This document shows positions 52,334 to 61,158 of a stretch of 64,000 nucleotides of DNA, in pieces. Under the pieces are notes generated by a model. It was not told the DNA's origin. It was given only the letters and a program-made list of their open reading frames with translations, and ran no database searches. The stretch's first letter is position 1, and the number at the start of each line of letters is the position of its first letter. The position numbers and the translations under genes were made by a program. The stretch comes from Streptomyces sp. CB01635 (GTDB lineage Bacteria; Actinomycetota; Actinomycetes; Streptomycetales; Streptomycetaceae). The stretch lies in assembly GCF_002803065.1 (NCBI RefSeq), contig NZ_NNBL01000009.1, forward strand, positions 73,131 through 137,130, in the 5' to 3' direction.

Positions 52334-53314
52334 ATGACCTCGACCATCTCGTCGAAGCCGACGACCTCCACCGCGACCGCACGCCCCGCCTCCGGCCACA
52401 CCGGCGCCGACATCTCCGGCGTCGACCTCTCCAAGCCCCTCTCCGACGGCGACCTGGCCGTCATCAAGGAGGCGCTGCACCGCTGGAAGGTCGTCTTCTT
52501 CCGCGGCCAGGACCTCGACCACGCCTCGCAGATCGCCTTCGCCCGGCAGTTCGGCGACCTGACCTATGCCCACCCGCACGACGACACCCCGCCGGAGGAC
52601 CACCCCGAGATCTTCACCATCGACCCGCGCCGCTACGAGGAGCGCTACGGCAAGGGGTTCCGCGAGGCCACGAAGAAGCGCCGCTACAGCTACTTCTCCG
52701 GCTGGCACACCGATGTCACCGCTTCCGTCAACCCGCCCGCCGGATCGATCCTGCGCGCCGAAACCGTCCCCGAGTTCGGCGGCGACACCCAGTGGACCAA
52801 CCTGGTCGCCGCGTACGAAGGCCTGTCCGCCCCGGTACGTGCCTTCGTCGACACGCTGCGCGCCGAGCACCGCTACGGCGGCGCCGAGAAGCCCACAGGC
52901 GACAGCGCCTACGCCCGCCGTGTGAACGACAACCTGCTGGTCGCCGTCCACCCGGTGGTCCGCGTCCACCCCGAGACCGGGGAGCGCGCGCTCTTCGTCA
53001 ACCCCGGCTTCACCAGCCACATCGTCGACGTGACCCCGAGCGAGAGCCGCACCATCCTCAACCTGCTCTACGAGGAGATCACTCGCCCCGAGTACACCGT
53101 CCGCTTCCGCTGGGAGCCCGGCAGTGTCGCCTTCTGGGACAACCGGGCCACCGCCCACCTCGCCCCGCGCGACATCGAGCACCTGAACGTCGAGCGCCGT
53201 CTGCACCGCGTCACGTTGATCGGTGAACTCCCGGTCGGCCCCGACGGGCAGGAGTCCGAACTGGTCGCGGGCAAGCCATTCACCGCCGACCACCGGGTGG
53301 TCGTCGGTACCTGA
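52334..53314 (+). CDS. TauD/TfdA-family alpha-ketoglutarate dioxygenase
   Basis: A 326-residue enzyme, 5 bp after the broken binding-protein gene. The Fe ligands are in FSGWHTDVTASVNPP (His, Asp) and RATAHLAPRDI (His); the co-substrate Arg is in RLHRVTLIGELPVG. N-terminal ADISGVDLSKPLSD and VVFFRGQDLDHASQIAFARQ match its neighbour at 50785, but an insertion (RYEERYGKGFREATKKRRYS) precedes the HxD motif, as in AtsK-like sulfate-ester dioxygenases. The two paralogues probably have different substrates. Confidence 0.9.
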   Translation: MTSTISSKPTTSTATARPASGHTGADISGVDLSKPLSDGDLAVIKEALHRWKVVFFRGQDLDHASQIAFARQFGDLTYAHPHDDTPPEDHPEIFTIDPRRYEERYGKGFREATKKRRYSYFSGWHTDVTASVNPPAGSILRAETVPEFGGDTQWTNLVAAYEGLSAPVRAFVDTLRAEHRYGGAEKPTGDSAYARRVNDNLLVAVHPVVRVHPETGERALFVNPGFTSHIVDVTPSESRTILNLLYEEITRPEYTVRFRWEPGSVAFWDNRATAHLAPRDIEHLNVERRLHRVTLIGELPVGPDGQESELVAGKPFTADHRVVVGT

Positions 53315-53399
53315 GGCGCTGCCGACCGTCGCCGCGCCGTCCTCCGTAAAGGGCGGCGCGGCGCCGCAGCCGCATCCGTCGGGACTGGTCGGCGTGGCC

Positions 53400-53607
53400 G
53401 AACTGCAGCGCGTGGTATTCGGACGCCGGTGAGCACGGTCTGGGTGCCGGCGGCGCACAGGATCTGGTCGAAAGCGATGAACCAGGCGGCGCCACTGCCC
53501 GCGGCGCCTCGAACCGATCACCGATCCCGAACAAGTCACCCGTCTCGACATACGCCGACAAGACCAGCTCGGCGGAGTGATCCACGCGTACCGGAATGAC
53601 GCCTGAC
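53400..53607. pseudogene. Two integrase-core transposase scraps in opposite orientation
   Basis: On the minus strand about 53420-53480 reads FDQILCAAGTQTVLTGVRIP, a known mid-protein block (DEILADAGI-TVLTGVRMP in relatives). On the plus strand 53508-53607 reads LEPITDPEQVTRLDIRRQDQ then LGGVIHAYRNDA and stop, the C-terminal tail of the same family. Both are far too short to function. Confidence 0.65.
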
Positions 53608-53747
53608 CTGGACGGATGCAATATTCGGCAGCCGCAGCGCTCCGGGGACGACCGGCATTCTCGATAGCGTGACCATCTGCTGCATGGAGTGTTCATGTGT
53701 CCGACTGGTCCGTGCGACGGCTTCCGACGGAGAGTGATGAGGCTGCA

Positions 53748-54155
53748 ATGAGTGAACTGACGAAGCCCGAGGTCGACGTTCCGGAGGGTGACGCTCCTAC
53801 CGAGCTGACCATCCGGGACCTGGTCGTCGGGGACGGGGCTGAGGTGAAGCCGGGCATGGTGGTCAGGGTCCACTATGTCGGGGTGACCTTCGAGTCCGGG
53901 AAGGAGTTCGATGCCTCCTGGGACCGGGGCCAGCCGTTCAAGTTCGCCCTGGGCGGTGGCAAGGTCATCAAGGGCTGGGACCGGGGGGTGAGGGGGATGA
54001 AGGTCGGCGGTCGGCGCGAGATCATCGTTCCGCCGCGTCTCGGCTACGGCAATCAGTCGCCCTCGCCCTTGATCCCGGCGGGCTCGACCCTGGTCTTCGT
54101 GGTGGACCTGCTGGACTCGTATTCCAGCACAACCGGGTGGAGCAGCGCCTGGTGA
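53748..54155 (+). CDS. FKBP-type peptidyl-prolyl cis-trans isomerase
   Basis: A 135-residue cytosolic prolyl isomerase. ATG 53748 is chosen with GAGTGATGAGG upstream; the longer in-frame version adds only unconserved residues. FKBP features: VRVHYVGVTFESGKEFDASW, FALGGGKVIKGWDRGVRGMK (the Val-Ile-Lys-Gly-Trp active-site core), VGGRREIIVPPRLGYGNQSP and LVFVVDLLD. The normal protein ends at about VVDLLDS; the last twelve residues (YSSTTGWSSAW) look like an extension from readthrough into flanking sequence. Stands alone between IS debris and the oxidase gene. Confidence 0.9.
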   Translation: MSELTKPEVDVPEGDAPTELTIRDLVVGDGAEVKPGMVVRVHYVGVTFESGKEFDASWDRGQPFKFALGGGKVIKGWDRGVRGMKVGGRREIIVPPRLGYGNQSPSPLIPAGSTLVFVVDLLDSYSSTTGWSSAW

Positions 54156-54928
54156 CCCTGGCCGCTCCTCCGCTACGACGTGCTGCGTCGTCCCCCGGGT
54201 TGGCGCCGCCGTGCTCCTCACTGCCGCTCCTGCTCCTGCTTCCGCCTCCGCAGCGTCCGAACGGTTCCGTTGCGACTCAGTGACCGCCGAAGGCCACAAG
54301 GCGACCGACTGCCTCAACGGCCTGCCCGGCGCCGCCGCCCGGACGTCTGAACTCGGCGGCCGCGCTCGGCAGACGGGGGAGGTCCCCGGCGGAATCCAGT
54401 TCGTCGCACTGCCGATCACAGCGCCGGTCCGAGAAGGCCCCGCCCAGCAGCAGCACATTGCGCAAGCCGATACGGACCAAGATCCGGACCATTTCCGGAC
54501 CAGCCCCCGCCAGAGAGCCGCACCATCTACTGTTTCCGCTGGTCAGCTTGGGTGCAACTGCTGTACCACCAGGAGACGAAGAATCTGCTGGCGGTCTGCG
54601 GAGCTGCGCCCCATCAAGGGATATGACCAGGTCAGAGACGAGATACGCAGAACTACGCGCCTTCAGCGAGCAGTGATGCACTCGGTTTGCCCGGCATCCG
54701 CGGTTGATCAGGCCCGCGGTCTCCGCATCCTCCGGATTCGGCGGATCCCAACCACAGGTATGCCCACACCTCAGTGGACCGTCGTCCCGCCCGCAGCCCC
54801 GGGCGACGTCCGTACATCGGGGGTGGCTGTGTCGCGCGAACGCTCCACCGGGGTAGCGCACAGGCGCGACCACGTGCTTGCTGGGAGTGAGCTACGTGCG
54901 ATGTGGGAGTCCCAGGAGTGGAGAGATA
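54156..54928. other. Region without a supported gene
   Basis: Frames on both strands (for example minus 54277-54873) have unusual composition with many Cys and Arg and no recognisable domain. One plus frame near 54211 begins like a signal peptide (LLTAAPAPASASAASERF) but leads nowhere known. I regard the region as decayed or non-coding. Confidence 0.35.
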
Positions 54929-56386
54929 ATGCGGTCTCGGTTCAAGCTGCCCGAACTGGCCACTGCCGTCGTTGTCGTCATCGCCCTCCTGGTCGGTGGC
55001 TGTTCCGGCGAGCAGCCGCCGGAGCGGGAACCGGCGCAGGCGCAGACGGTGGCTGCCCCCCTGCAGTCACCGGCGGTTGCGCAGGGCGCGCCGCTGAAGG
55101 AGCCGGCGCAGATGGTGAGCCGCAACGGGGTCCTGCGGGTGGAACTCATCGTGGAGAGGCGAAAGGTCGAGGTGGGCGGCCGCAAGCTGTGGGCCCTCAC
55201 CTACAACGGCAGTTACATGCCTCCCACGCTGCGCATCCGGCCGGGGGACAAGGTGGACCTGTCGATGAAGAACTCGCTGAACGAGTTCACCAATCTGCAT
55301 GTTCATGGGCTTCATGTGTCGCCGAGCGGCAACTCCGACAACATCTTCGTCCATATCAATCCCGGCCAGACGTTTCACTACGATTACCAGTTTCCGAACA
55401 CCCTGCGGCCCGGCACCTACTGGTACCACTCACATGCACACTCGATCTCGGCACCGCAGGTCGCCGGGGGCATGTCGGGCGTCCTGATCGTCGACGGGCT
55501 GCAGGAGTACCTGCCGGCGAAGTTGCGCCACATCACCGAGCACGTCATCGGGCTCAAGGACTTCCAGGTCCAGGGTGATGCGGTCCGGACCCAGAACCTG
55601 CACATCGGCGCGTCCACCAATCGCACCGTCAACGGTCAGCTGAACCCGACCATCCGCATCCGGCCGGGTGAGACCCAGCTGTGGCGGCTGGCCAACATCA
55701 GCGCCAACATCTACTACAAGATCCACCTGCAGGGTCAGCGGTTCCGTGTGATCGCCCACGACGGCACCCCCGTCGACCGGATCTGGACAGCCGACTCGCT
55801 CCTACTCGCGGCAGGCGCGCGCTTCGACGTGCTCGTACAGGGCGGTCCGACCGGCCGTACCCAGCTGCAGACGCTCGCCTACAACACCGGGCCGGCCGGC
55901 AACAAGTTCCCGCAGGCGACCCTGGCAACCCTGGTCTCCGAAGGACCCTCCACGCACCCGGCGGCCCTGCCCACCTCAGCCTTCGCGCCGGTCACGGACC
56001 TGAGCCACTCGGCGATCGCCGCCCGGCACACCGTCGTGTTCTCCGAGAACAAGGACGGCAGCAAGTTCTACATCAACGGCAAGCAGTTCGATCCGAACCG
56101 AGTGGACGTCCGGTCCAAGCTGAACACGGTCGAGGAGTGGACCGTGCGCAACGACAGCAACGAGGAACACTCGTTCCACGTGCACGTCAACAAATTCCAG
56201 TTGATGAGCATCAACGGCCGACCGCACAACGGCCACGGCTTGCAGGACACGGCGAGCGTGCCCGCCAAGGGGAAGATCGTCGTCCGGACCCGCTTCAAGA
56301 ACTACACCGGCAAGACCGTGCTTCACTGCCACATCCTCAACCATGAGGACGCGGGCATGATGGCGGTGCTGGAGATCGTCAAGTAA
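54929..56386 (+). CDS. Multicopper oxidase, membrane-anchored lipoprotein
   Basis: A 485-residue exported oxidase. The start follows GGAGTGGAGAGAT. The signal peptide ends in LLVGGC with Cys25 as lipid anchor. Four copper-binding segments are intact: NLHVHGLHVSPS, YWYHSHAHS, HSFHVHVNKFQLM and LHCHILNHEDAGMM; the last carries the type 1 Cys with axial Met, so types 1, 2 and 3 sites are all predicted. Cupredoxin domains lie at about 75-205, 215-360 and 385-485. Relatives oxidise Cu(I), Mn(II) or phenolics. The arsenic locus nearby suggests metal stress, but no co-regulation is seen. Confidence 0.92.
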   Translation: MRSRFKLPELATAVVVVIALLVGGCSGEQPPEREPAQAQTVAAPLQSPAVAQGAPLKEPAQMVSRNGVLRVELIVERRKVEVGGRKLWALTYNGSYMPPTLRIRPGDKVDLSMKNSLNEFTNLHVHGLHVSPSGNSDNIFVHINPGQTFHYDYQFPNTLRPGTYWYHSHAHSISAPQVAGGMSGVLIVDGLQEYLPAKLRHITEHVIGLKDFQVQGDAVRTQNLHIGASTNRTVNGQLNPTIRIRPGETQLWRLANISANIYYKIHLQGQRFRVIAHDGTPVDRIWTADSLLLAAGARFDVLVQGGPTGRTQLQTLAYNTGPAGNKFPQATLATLVSEGPSTHPAALPTSAFAPVTDLSHSAIAARHTVVFSENKDGSKFYINGKQFDPNRVDVRSKLNTVEEWTVRNDSNEEHSFHVHVNKFQLMSINGRPHNGHGLQDTASVPAKGKIVVRTRFKNYTGKTVLHCHILNHEDAGMMAVLEIVK

Positions 56387-56730
56387 CGTGCCGACGCCCG
56401 TCGCGCCGGGGCCAAGCGGTCAGCATCGGCGCCGACGTCGGAGGGGCGAGATCTCCGTGACGACGGCCCGCCACAACGTCAGGCGCGTGCCCGTCATTTA
56501 CGGGCTCGCCTCGTCCCGCATCGCGGGTTCGGTGTCCCTCGGGCCGTACGCATCATGCGCCGTTCGGAAAGTCATCACCCCTGGTCAGGCGGCCTATGTG
56601 TACGCGTTGATCACGCCGCCGAGTATGCGGGTGCGTAGCACCCGGTGAGCGGACGTGGCGACCATGGGCGTCGGGTGCTCCCGGGCTAGGGGGGAGGGGA
56701 CAAGAGACGCAGCGAGAGTCCGCCCGCATA
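56387..56730. other. Region without a supported gene
   Basis: No frame with both a start signal and a known product. The right part joins the transposase remnant. Confidence 0.4.
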
Positions 56731-56980
56731 CCCCACTCAACTGCAAGGTTTCTCGCCCGTTGGACCATCCAGGGTCCGCTGTAATGGGCAGTCACTCCTG
56801 CCATGTGCAGCCGGCGTGTGCCGTGCTCGAGGGACACGAGCGCATACACCCGGCGCAGATCAACCAGGTCGACGTGGACGAATTCGCAGGCGATAATGCC
56901 TTCGGCCTGGGCGGTCAGGAACTCGCGCCACGTCGGGTCGCTGCGGCGTGGAGCTGGATCAATGCCCTCTGCCAAGGGCA
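56731..56980 (-). pseudogene. Integrase-core transposase remnant, mid-protein block
   Basis: The minus frame reads EGIDPAPRRSDPTWREFLTA, QAEGIIACEFVHVDLVDLRR, VYALVSLEHGTRRLHMAGVT and then GPWMVQRARNLAVEWG before losing the family pattern. It overlaps in content with the fragment at 2405-2800 and extends it by about 45 residues. It abuts the stop of the arsO-like gene, so an insertion or deletion ended exactly here. Confidence 0.8.
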
Positions 56981-58354
56981 TCAGCCGCCCGAGGACGACT
57001 CCTCAACGGTGAGGGCAGCGCCTGCGCCCACACTGATCTGCACAACGGCGGGCGCGGGAGCACAGCAGCCTCCGCCCTCGCTCTGCTCTGCGGCGGGGTC
57101 GTCGAAGAGTCCGGCGCCGCCGCACACCCCGGTCTCGGGCAGGGTGAGTTCGACGTGGTCGGCGGACTCTGTGTCCCCGGCGATGGCGGCGACGACGGAA
57201 CGGACCTGCTCGTAGCCGGTCATGGCCAGGAAGGTGGGGGCACGGCCGTAGGACTTCATGCCGACCAGGTAGATGTCCTGCTCGGGGTGGGAGAGCTCGC
57301 GGTGCCCGTGGGGGTAGACGGTGCCGCAGGAGTGCTGGTTGGGGTCGATCAGCGGGGCCAGCTCGACCGGGGCCTGAAGGCGCTCGTCCAGGCCCAGGCG
57401 CAGCTCGGACAGGAACGAGAGGTCGGGGCGCAGGCCGGTCAGGACGATGACCTCGTCGACCGGGTCCAGGCGGCGGCTGTCCTCACCGACGAGGATCAGC
57501 CGGCCGTCCGCATCGCGCTCGACCGCCTCGGTGCGGAAGCCGGTGACCGCGTCCGCGTAGCCGTTGTCCACGGCGGCCTTCGCGGCCAGGCCGAGTGCGC
57601 CGCGGGCCGGGAGCTGGTCGGCGCTGCCACCGCCGAAGGTGGACCCGCTGATGCCGCGCCGCAGGATCCACACCGCGTGCGCGCCGGCGTCGTCCTTGGC
57701 GAGCTCGGCCAGGGAGGCCAGGGCCGTGAACGCGGACGCGCCGGAACCGATCACGGCGGTGCGCTTGCCCGCGTAACGAGCCCGCACGGCCGGGTCCTTC
57801 AAGTCGGGAACGCGGTAGGTGATCCGGTCGGCCGCGGTCGTTTCCCCGAGGGCCGGCAGGCCGCTCGCGCCGGCGGGGCTGGGTGTGGTCCAGGTGCCGG
57901 AGGCGTCGATGACGGCGCTGGCGAAGGCGCGTTCCTCGCCTGCGGGGGTGGTGAAGTGGACGACGAACGGCTGACTCTCACGGTCGGCGTCGACGATACG
58001 GTCACGCCCCGCGCGGGAGACACCGGTGACCGTGGCCTCGTAGCGGACCTGCTCGCCGAGGGCGTCGGCGAGCGGCTGGAGGTACTCGTCGGCCCAGTCG
58101 CCTCCCGTGGGATAGGCGGCGGCGTCGGGCTTGGTCCAGCCGGTCGGCGCGAGGAGCTTCTCGGCCGCCGGGTCGACGAGTTCGCCCCAGGTGGAGAACA
58201 GCCGTACGTGTGACCATTCGCGCACGGCGGACGCGGCGGCAGGACCGGATTCCAGAACCAAGTGCCCGATACCGCGCTCGTGGAGATGGGCTGCCGCGGC
58301 GAGCCCGGCGGGTCCGGTTCCGATGACGACGACGGGGAGCTGCTGCTCACTCAT
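56981..58354 (-). CDS. arsO: ArsO-like flavin-dependent monooxygenase
   Basis: A 457-residue FAD/NAD(P)-binding oxidoreductase. PVVVIGTGPAGLAAAAHL is the FAD Rossmann motif, VIDASGTWTTPSPAGASGLP the middle signature, and KRTAVIGSGASAFTALASL the NADPH motif. The C-terminal part has GVCGGAGLF and GGGCCAPAPAVVQI, a Cys-rich tail not needed for the fold and possibly metal(loid)-binding. The family is known from Streptomyces arsenic clusters (arsO beside arsB, arsC, arsT and arsR), though its reaction is not settled. It follows a 56-residue Cys-rich frame by 32 bp. The last four residues (ESSSGG) abut a transposase scar. Confidence 0.82.
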   Translation of the reverse strand: MSEQQLPVVVIGTGPAGLAAAAHLHERGIGHLVLESGPAAASAVREWSHVRLFSTWGELVDPAAEKLLAPTGWTKPDAAAYPTGGDWADEYLQPLADALGEQVRYEATVTGVSRAGRDRIVDADRESQPFVVHFTTPAGEERAFASAVIDASGTWTTPSPAGASGLPALGETTAADRITYRVPDLKDPAVRARYAGKRTAVIGSGASAFTALASLAELAKDDAGAHAVWILRRGISGSTFGGGSADQLPARGALGLAAKAAVDNGYADAVTGFRTEAVERDADGRLILVGEDSRRLDPVDEVIVLTGLRPDLSFLSELRLGLDERLQAPVELAPLIDPNQHSCGTVYPHGHRELSHPEQDIYLVGMKSYGRAPTFLAMTGYEQVRSVVAAIAGDTESADHVELTLPETGVCGGAGLFDDPAAEQSEGGGCCAPAPAVVQISVGAGAALTVEESSSGG

Positions 58355-58386
58355 GACGGTCGGTCTCCTGAAGTGGGTGGGAGGAA

Positions 58387-58557
58387 TCAGCGGGCGAAGG
58401 AGAGCGCGGACATCTGGGCGCGCCGCTGGTGGGCCGCGGCGCGGCAGGAGCTGTCGCAGACCTGAGCACGGCTGTCGCAGAAGGTGACGCCGGCCAGGTG
58501 ACGAACCGTGCGGCGGGCCCGGGCGGCGTTGAGGGCGGTGCGGATCAGTGCGGTCAC
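58387..58557 (-). CDS. Small cysteine-rich protein upstream of arsO
   Basis: A 56-residue frame beginning with GTG at 58557 (AAGGGG upstream). It starts MTALIRTALNAARARRTVRH and contains FCDSRAQVCDSSCRA, three Cys in a C-x6-C-x3-C pattern, a layout suited to binding a thiophilic metal or metalloid. No family is recognised with confidence. It ends 32 bp before arsO on the same strand and faces the divergent arsR gene, so it is likely arsenic-induced. Confidence 0.55.
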   Translation of the reverse strand: MTALIRTALNAARARRTVRHLAGVTFCDSRAQVCDSSCRAAAHQRRAQMSALSFAR

Positions 58558-58580
58558 GACAACCCCTTGTTTCGATGTCT

Positions 58581-58631
58581 GTCTATGTCTGGAGCTTGCC
58601 ACTCGTATCGACGAGTGTCAACATAGACGTA
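58581..58631 (+). promoter_or_regulatory. Divergent arsR promoter with operator in the spacer, probably leaderless
   Basis: TTGCCA (58596-58601), a 17-bp spacer and CAACAT (58619-58624) form a promoter whose start point would fall at about 58631, the arsR ATG itself; no ribosome binding site precedes that ATG. The inverted repeat ACTCGT-ATCG-ACGAGT (58601-58616) fills the spacer. An outer repeat, GTCTATGT (58581-58588) and ACATAGAC (58621-58628), flanks it. Confidence 0.65.
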
Positions 58632-58996
58632 TGTCGAATTCAAAGGTTGTCGAGCTGGCGGTGTTGGACGGCGAGGCTGTGGTGCCGTGCTGCCCGCCGA
58701 TCACCGCCGGGGAGCTGTCGCAGGCGGACGCGGAGAAGATGGCCGTGATGTTCAAGGCCCTGTCCGATCCGGTGCGGCTGCGGCTGTTTTCCAAGGTCGC
58801 CTCGCACGCGGGCGGCGAGGCGTGCGTGTGCGACATCTCCGACGTCGGCGTCTCCCAACCGACCGTCTCCCATCACCTGAAGAAGCTGAAGGACGCCGGA
58901 CTGCTCACGTCGGAACGGCGCGGCACCTGGGTGTACTACCGCGTCGCACCCTCGGTCGTGGCAGCGATGTCGGCCATGCTCGATCTGCGCAACTAA
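58631..58996 (+). CDS. arsR: ArsR family arsenic-responsive repressor
   Basis: A 121-residue winged-helix repressor starting at ATG 58631. MFKALSDPVRLRLFSKVASH is the family start, CVCDISDVGVSQPTVSHHLK the recognition helix and SERRGTWVYYRVAP the wing. The Cys pair in EACVCDIS is the classic metalloid site, and VVPCCPPI near the N-terminus adds another vicinal pair. It is divergent from the Cys-rich small gene and arsO and likely represses both directions from the operator at 58601-58616, being released by arsenite or antimonite. Confidence 0.9.
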   Translation: MSNSKVVELAVLDGEAVVPCCPPITAGELSQADAEKMAVMFKALSDPVRLRLFSKVASHAGGEACVCDISDVGVSQPTVSHHLKKLKDAGLLTSERRGTWVYYRVAPSVVAAMSAMLDLRN

Positions 58997-59062
58997 GCCT
59001 GCAGCCCAGGCAGTTGAATTCCGTCAGCACGGCCATGGACGGCCGCGGGCCGGCCCGGGACG

Positions 59063-59578
59063 ATGACGTGCATGCCTACTTGGACTATCAAAGCCGAACC
59101 AGTCCTCCGCGCGGGCGTCGACGAGGTGATGCGCGAGTACTTCACCGAGATGGGGCGGCGGGTACTGGGCCGTTCCGCCACCGATGCAGAACTTCGTGCT
59201 GTGCTGGCAACGGACCCGCACCTCACTCTCAGCCCGCCCGGCGGCGCGTTCCTCGTCGCACGAAATGAACGAGGAGATTTCCTGGGCTGCGCAGGGGTGC
59301 GGTTACTGGACTCGCCCACGGCCACCGCGGAGCTCAAGCGCATGTACGTGCGCCCTGCCGGACGCGGATCGGGACTGGGGCGCGGCCTGCTGAGGGCTGT
59401 CGAGGAGACAGCCGAGCGACTGGGTGCGACCCGGATCGTCTGCGAGACCAACAGCCAGCTCATCGAGGCTCGGGCGTTGTACTCCCGGCACGGCTATCAG
59501 GAGATCGAGCCATACGAGGGCCACGGCAAGGCGGATCACTGGTTCGGCAAGGAGCTTCCAGCGGCAGCACCTGGCTGA
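59063..59578 (+). CDS. GNAT family N-acetyltransferase
   Basis: A 171-residue acetyltransferase. Motif A is RMYVRPAGRGSGLGRGLLRA (the R/Q-x-x-G-x-G acetyl-CoA loop), with ALYSRHGYQEIEPY as motif B. Start could be ATG 59063 or 59072; neither has a strong ribosome binding site. It sits between arsR and the arsenite pump. GNAT proteins in ars operons (ArsN) acetylate organoarsenicals such as phosphinothricin analogues, but the sequence does not prove that role here. Confidence 0.8.
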   Translation: MTCMPTWTIKAEPVLRAGVDEVMREYFTEMGRRVLGRSATDAELRAVLATDPHLTLSPPGGAFLVARNERGDFLGCAGVRLLDSPTATAELKRMYVRPAGRGSGLGRGLLRAVEETAERLGATRIVCETNSQLIEARALYSRHGYQEIEPYEGHGKADHWFGKELPAAAPG

Positions 59579-59740
59579 CCCTCGCCTTGCGCCCGTTCAC
59601 CCCCCAAAGAGTCTCTGACGCGGCAGCCGCAGCCAGGGCCCGGGCGCGGAAATGGCGGAGCCCCGGCCCGGCAGCGCGGGCGGTGGCCGACGGCAAGCCG
59701 CCCGGGCCCGTGGGCCACCGCACCCCGATGTGCTCCAGAG

Positions 59741-60853
59741 TCATACAGGTGTACCGATCACGGACGCGGTGAACTTCTTGCGCCATGCCAAAGCGACGTA
59801 CACGAGGCCGATCAGTACCGGTACCTCGATGAGTGGGCCGACGACGCCCGACAGTGCCTGCCCACTTGTCACCCCGAAAGTGGCGATGGCGACCGCGATG
59901 GCCAGCTCGAAGTTGTTGCCGGCCGCCGTGAAGGCGAGGGTCGCGGTGCGGTCGTAGGCCAGGCCGAGGCCCTTGCCCAGAAGGAACGTGCCGAAGAACA
60001 TGACGGCGAAGTAGACCAGCAGCGGCAGGGCGATCCGCACGACGTCCACCGGCTGCGAAGTGATCGTCTTCCCCTGCAGGGCGAAGAGGATGACGATCGT
60101 GAAGAGCAGGCCGTAGAGGGCCCAAGGGCCGATCTTCGGAAGGAAGTCGGACTCGTACTTCTGGCGGCCGAGCTTCTTCTCACCGACGCGGCGCGTCAGG
60201 AAGCCCGCGACCAGCGGGATGCCGAGGAAGATGACTACGTTCAGTGCGATCTTCCACATGGAGATGTCCAGGCTCTGCCCATCGCCCAGGCCCAGCCACT
60301 TCGGCAGCAGGTCGAGGTAGAACCAGCCCAGCAGGCCGAAGGCGATGACCTGGAAGACCGAGTTCAGGGCAACCAGGACCGCGGCTGCTTCACGATCACC
60401 ACAGGCCAGGTCGTTCCAGATGATGACCATGGCGATGCAGCGGGCCAGGCCGACGATGATCAGGCCGGTGCGGTATTCAGGCAGGTCCGGCAGGAAGATC
60501 CACGCCAGGGCGAACATCACCGCCGGGCCGACGATCCAGTTGATGACCAGCGACGACACCATCAGCCTTTTGTCGCCGGTGACCGTGTCGAGCTTGTCGT
60601 AGCGCACCTTCGCGAGGACCGGGTACATCATCACGAGCAGGCCGAGCGCGATCGGCAGCGAGACGCCGCCGATCTCGACCTTCGCCAGGGCGTCGTTCAG
60701 ACCCGGGATCAGGCGCCCCAGACCCAGCCCGACACCCATCGCGATGAGGATCCACACCGCGAGGTAGCGGTCGAGAGTGGAGAGCTTGGCGACGATGCCG
60801 GCGCCGGACGCCGCACCCTGGCCGGTCTGCGGGATGGTGTCGGTGCGGCTCAT
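59741..60853 (-). CDS. arsB: ACR3-family arsenite efflux permease
   Basis: A 370-residue membrane protein with about ten helices. ATG 60853 is chosen; it overlaps the arsR2 stop by ATGA, and longer frames would run into arsR2. Family motifs: LSTLDRYLAVWILIAMGVGL, VMMYPVLAKVRYDKL, LARCIAMVIIWNDLACGDRE (the essential Cys) and TLAFTAAGNNFELAIAVAIA. It exports As(III) driven by the membrane potential. In Streptomyces ars clusters this gene is named arsB, though it belongs to the ACR3 family and not to the E. coli ArsB family. Confidence 0.93.
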   Translation of the reverse strand: MSRTDTIPQTGQGAASGAGIVAKLSTLDRYLAVWILIAMGVGLGLGRLIPGLNDALAKVEIGGVSLPIALGLLVMMYPVLAKVRYDKLDTVTGDKRLMVSSLVINWIVGPAVMFALAWIFLPDLPEYRTGLIIVGLARCIAMVIIWNDLACGDREAAAVLVALNSVFQVIAFGLLGWFYLDLLPKWLGLGDGQSLDISMWKIALNVVIFLGIPLVAGFLTRRVGEKKLGRQKYESDFLPKIGPWALYGLLFTIVILFALQGKTITSQPVDVVRIALPLLVYFAVMFFGTFLLGKGLGLAYDRTATLAFTAAGNNFELAIAVAIATFGVTSGQALSGVVGPLIEVPVLIGLVYVALAWRKKFTASVIGTPV

Positions 60854-61158
60854 CAGCAGGCCCTCTTGTTCTCGGCGGCGGTACGGGCCGATGCGGCGAG
60901 CTCGGCGAACTGCTCTGACAAGCCTGCCAGGACCTCGGGGCACAGCTTGTAGTAGGTGAAGCGGCCGCACGGCTCCGTCTCCACCAGGCCGGCTTCGCGC
61001 AGCACCTTCAGGTGGTTGGAGAGGTTGGTCTGCTTGGCTCCGGTCTCCTCCACCAGGTGCGTCGTACAGAGCGTCTCTTGGGCGAGCAGAGTGACGATTT
61101 TCAGGCGGAGCGGGTCGCCCAGGACCCGGATCACATCAGTGTCGACTGAAGTCAGCAT
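60853..61158 (-). CDS. ArsR family repressor, co-transcribed with the arsenite pump
   Basis: A 101-residue winged-helix repressor. VIRVLGDPLRLKIVTLLAQE is the start, TNLSNHLKVLREAGLVETEP the recognition region, and GRFTYYKLCPEVL the wing. Cysteines in ETLCTTHLVEE, EPCGRFT, YKLCPE and the C-terminal KRAC give several candidate metalloid ligands, arranged unlike the CVC motif of the other ArsR, so the sensing site differs. It overlaps the pump gene by ATGA. GCTGAT repeats upstream probably form its operator. Confidence 0.9.
   Translation of the reverse strand: MLTSVDTDVIRVLGDPLRLKIVTLLAQETLCTTHLVEETGAKQTNLSNHLKVLREAGLVETEPCGRFTYYKLCPEVLAGLSEQFAELAASARTAAENKRAC

Noticed and set aside
54277-54873. 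198-codon minus frame with many Cys
   Set aside because: No domain, no start signal, composition unlike the supported genes of the window.
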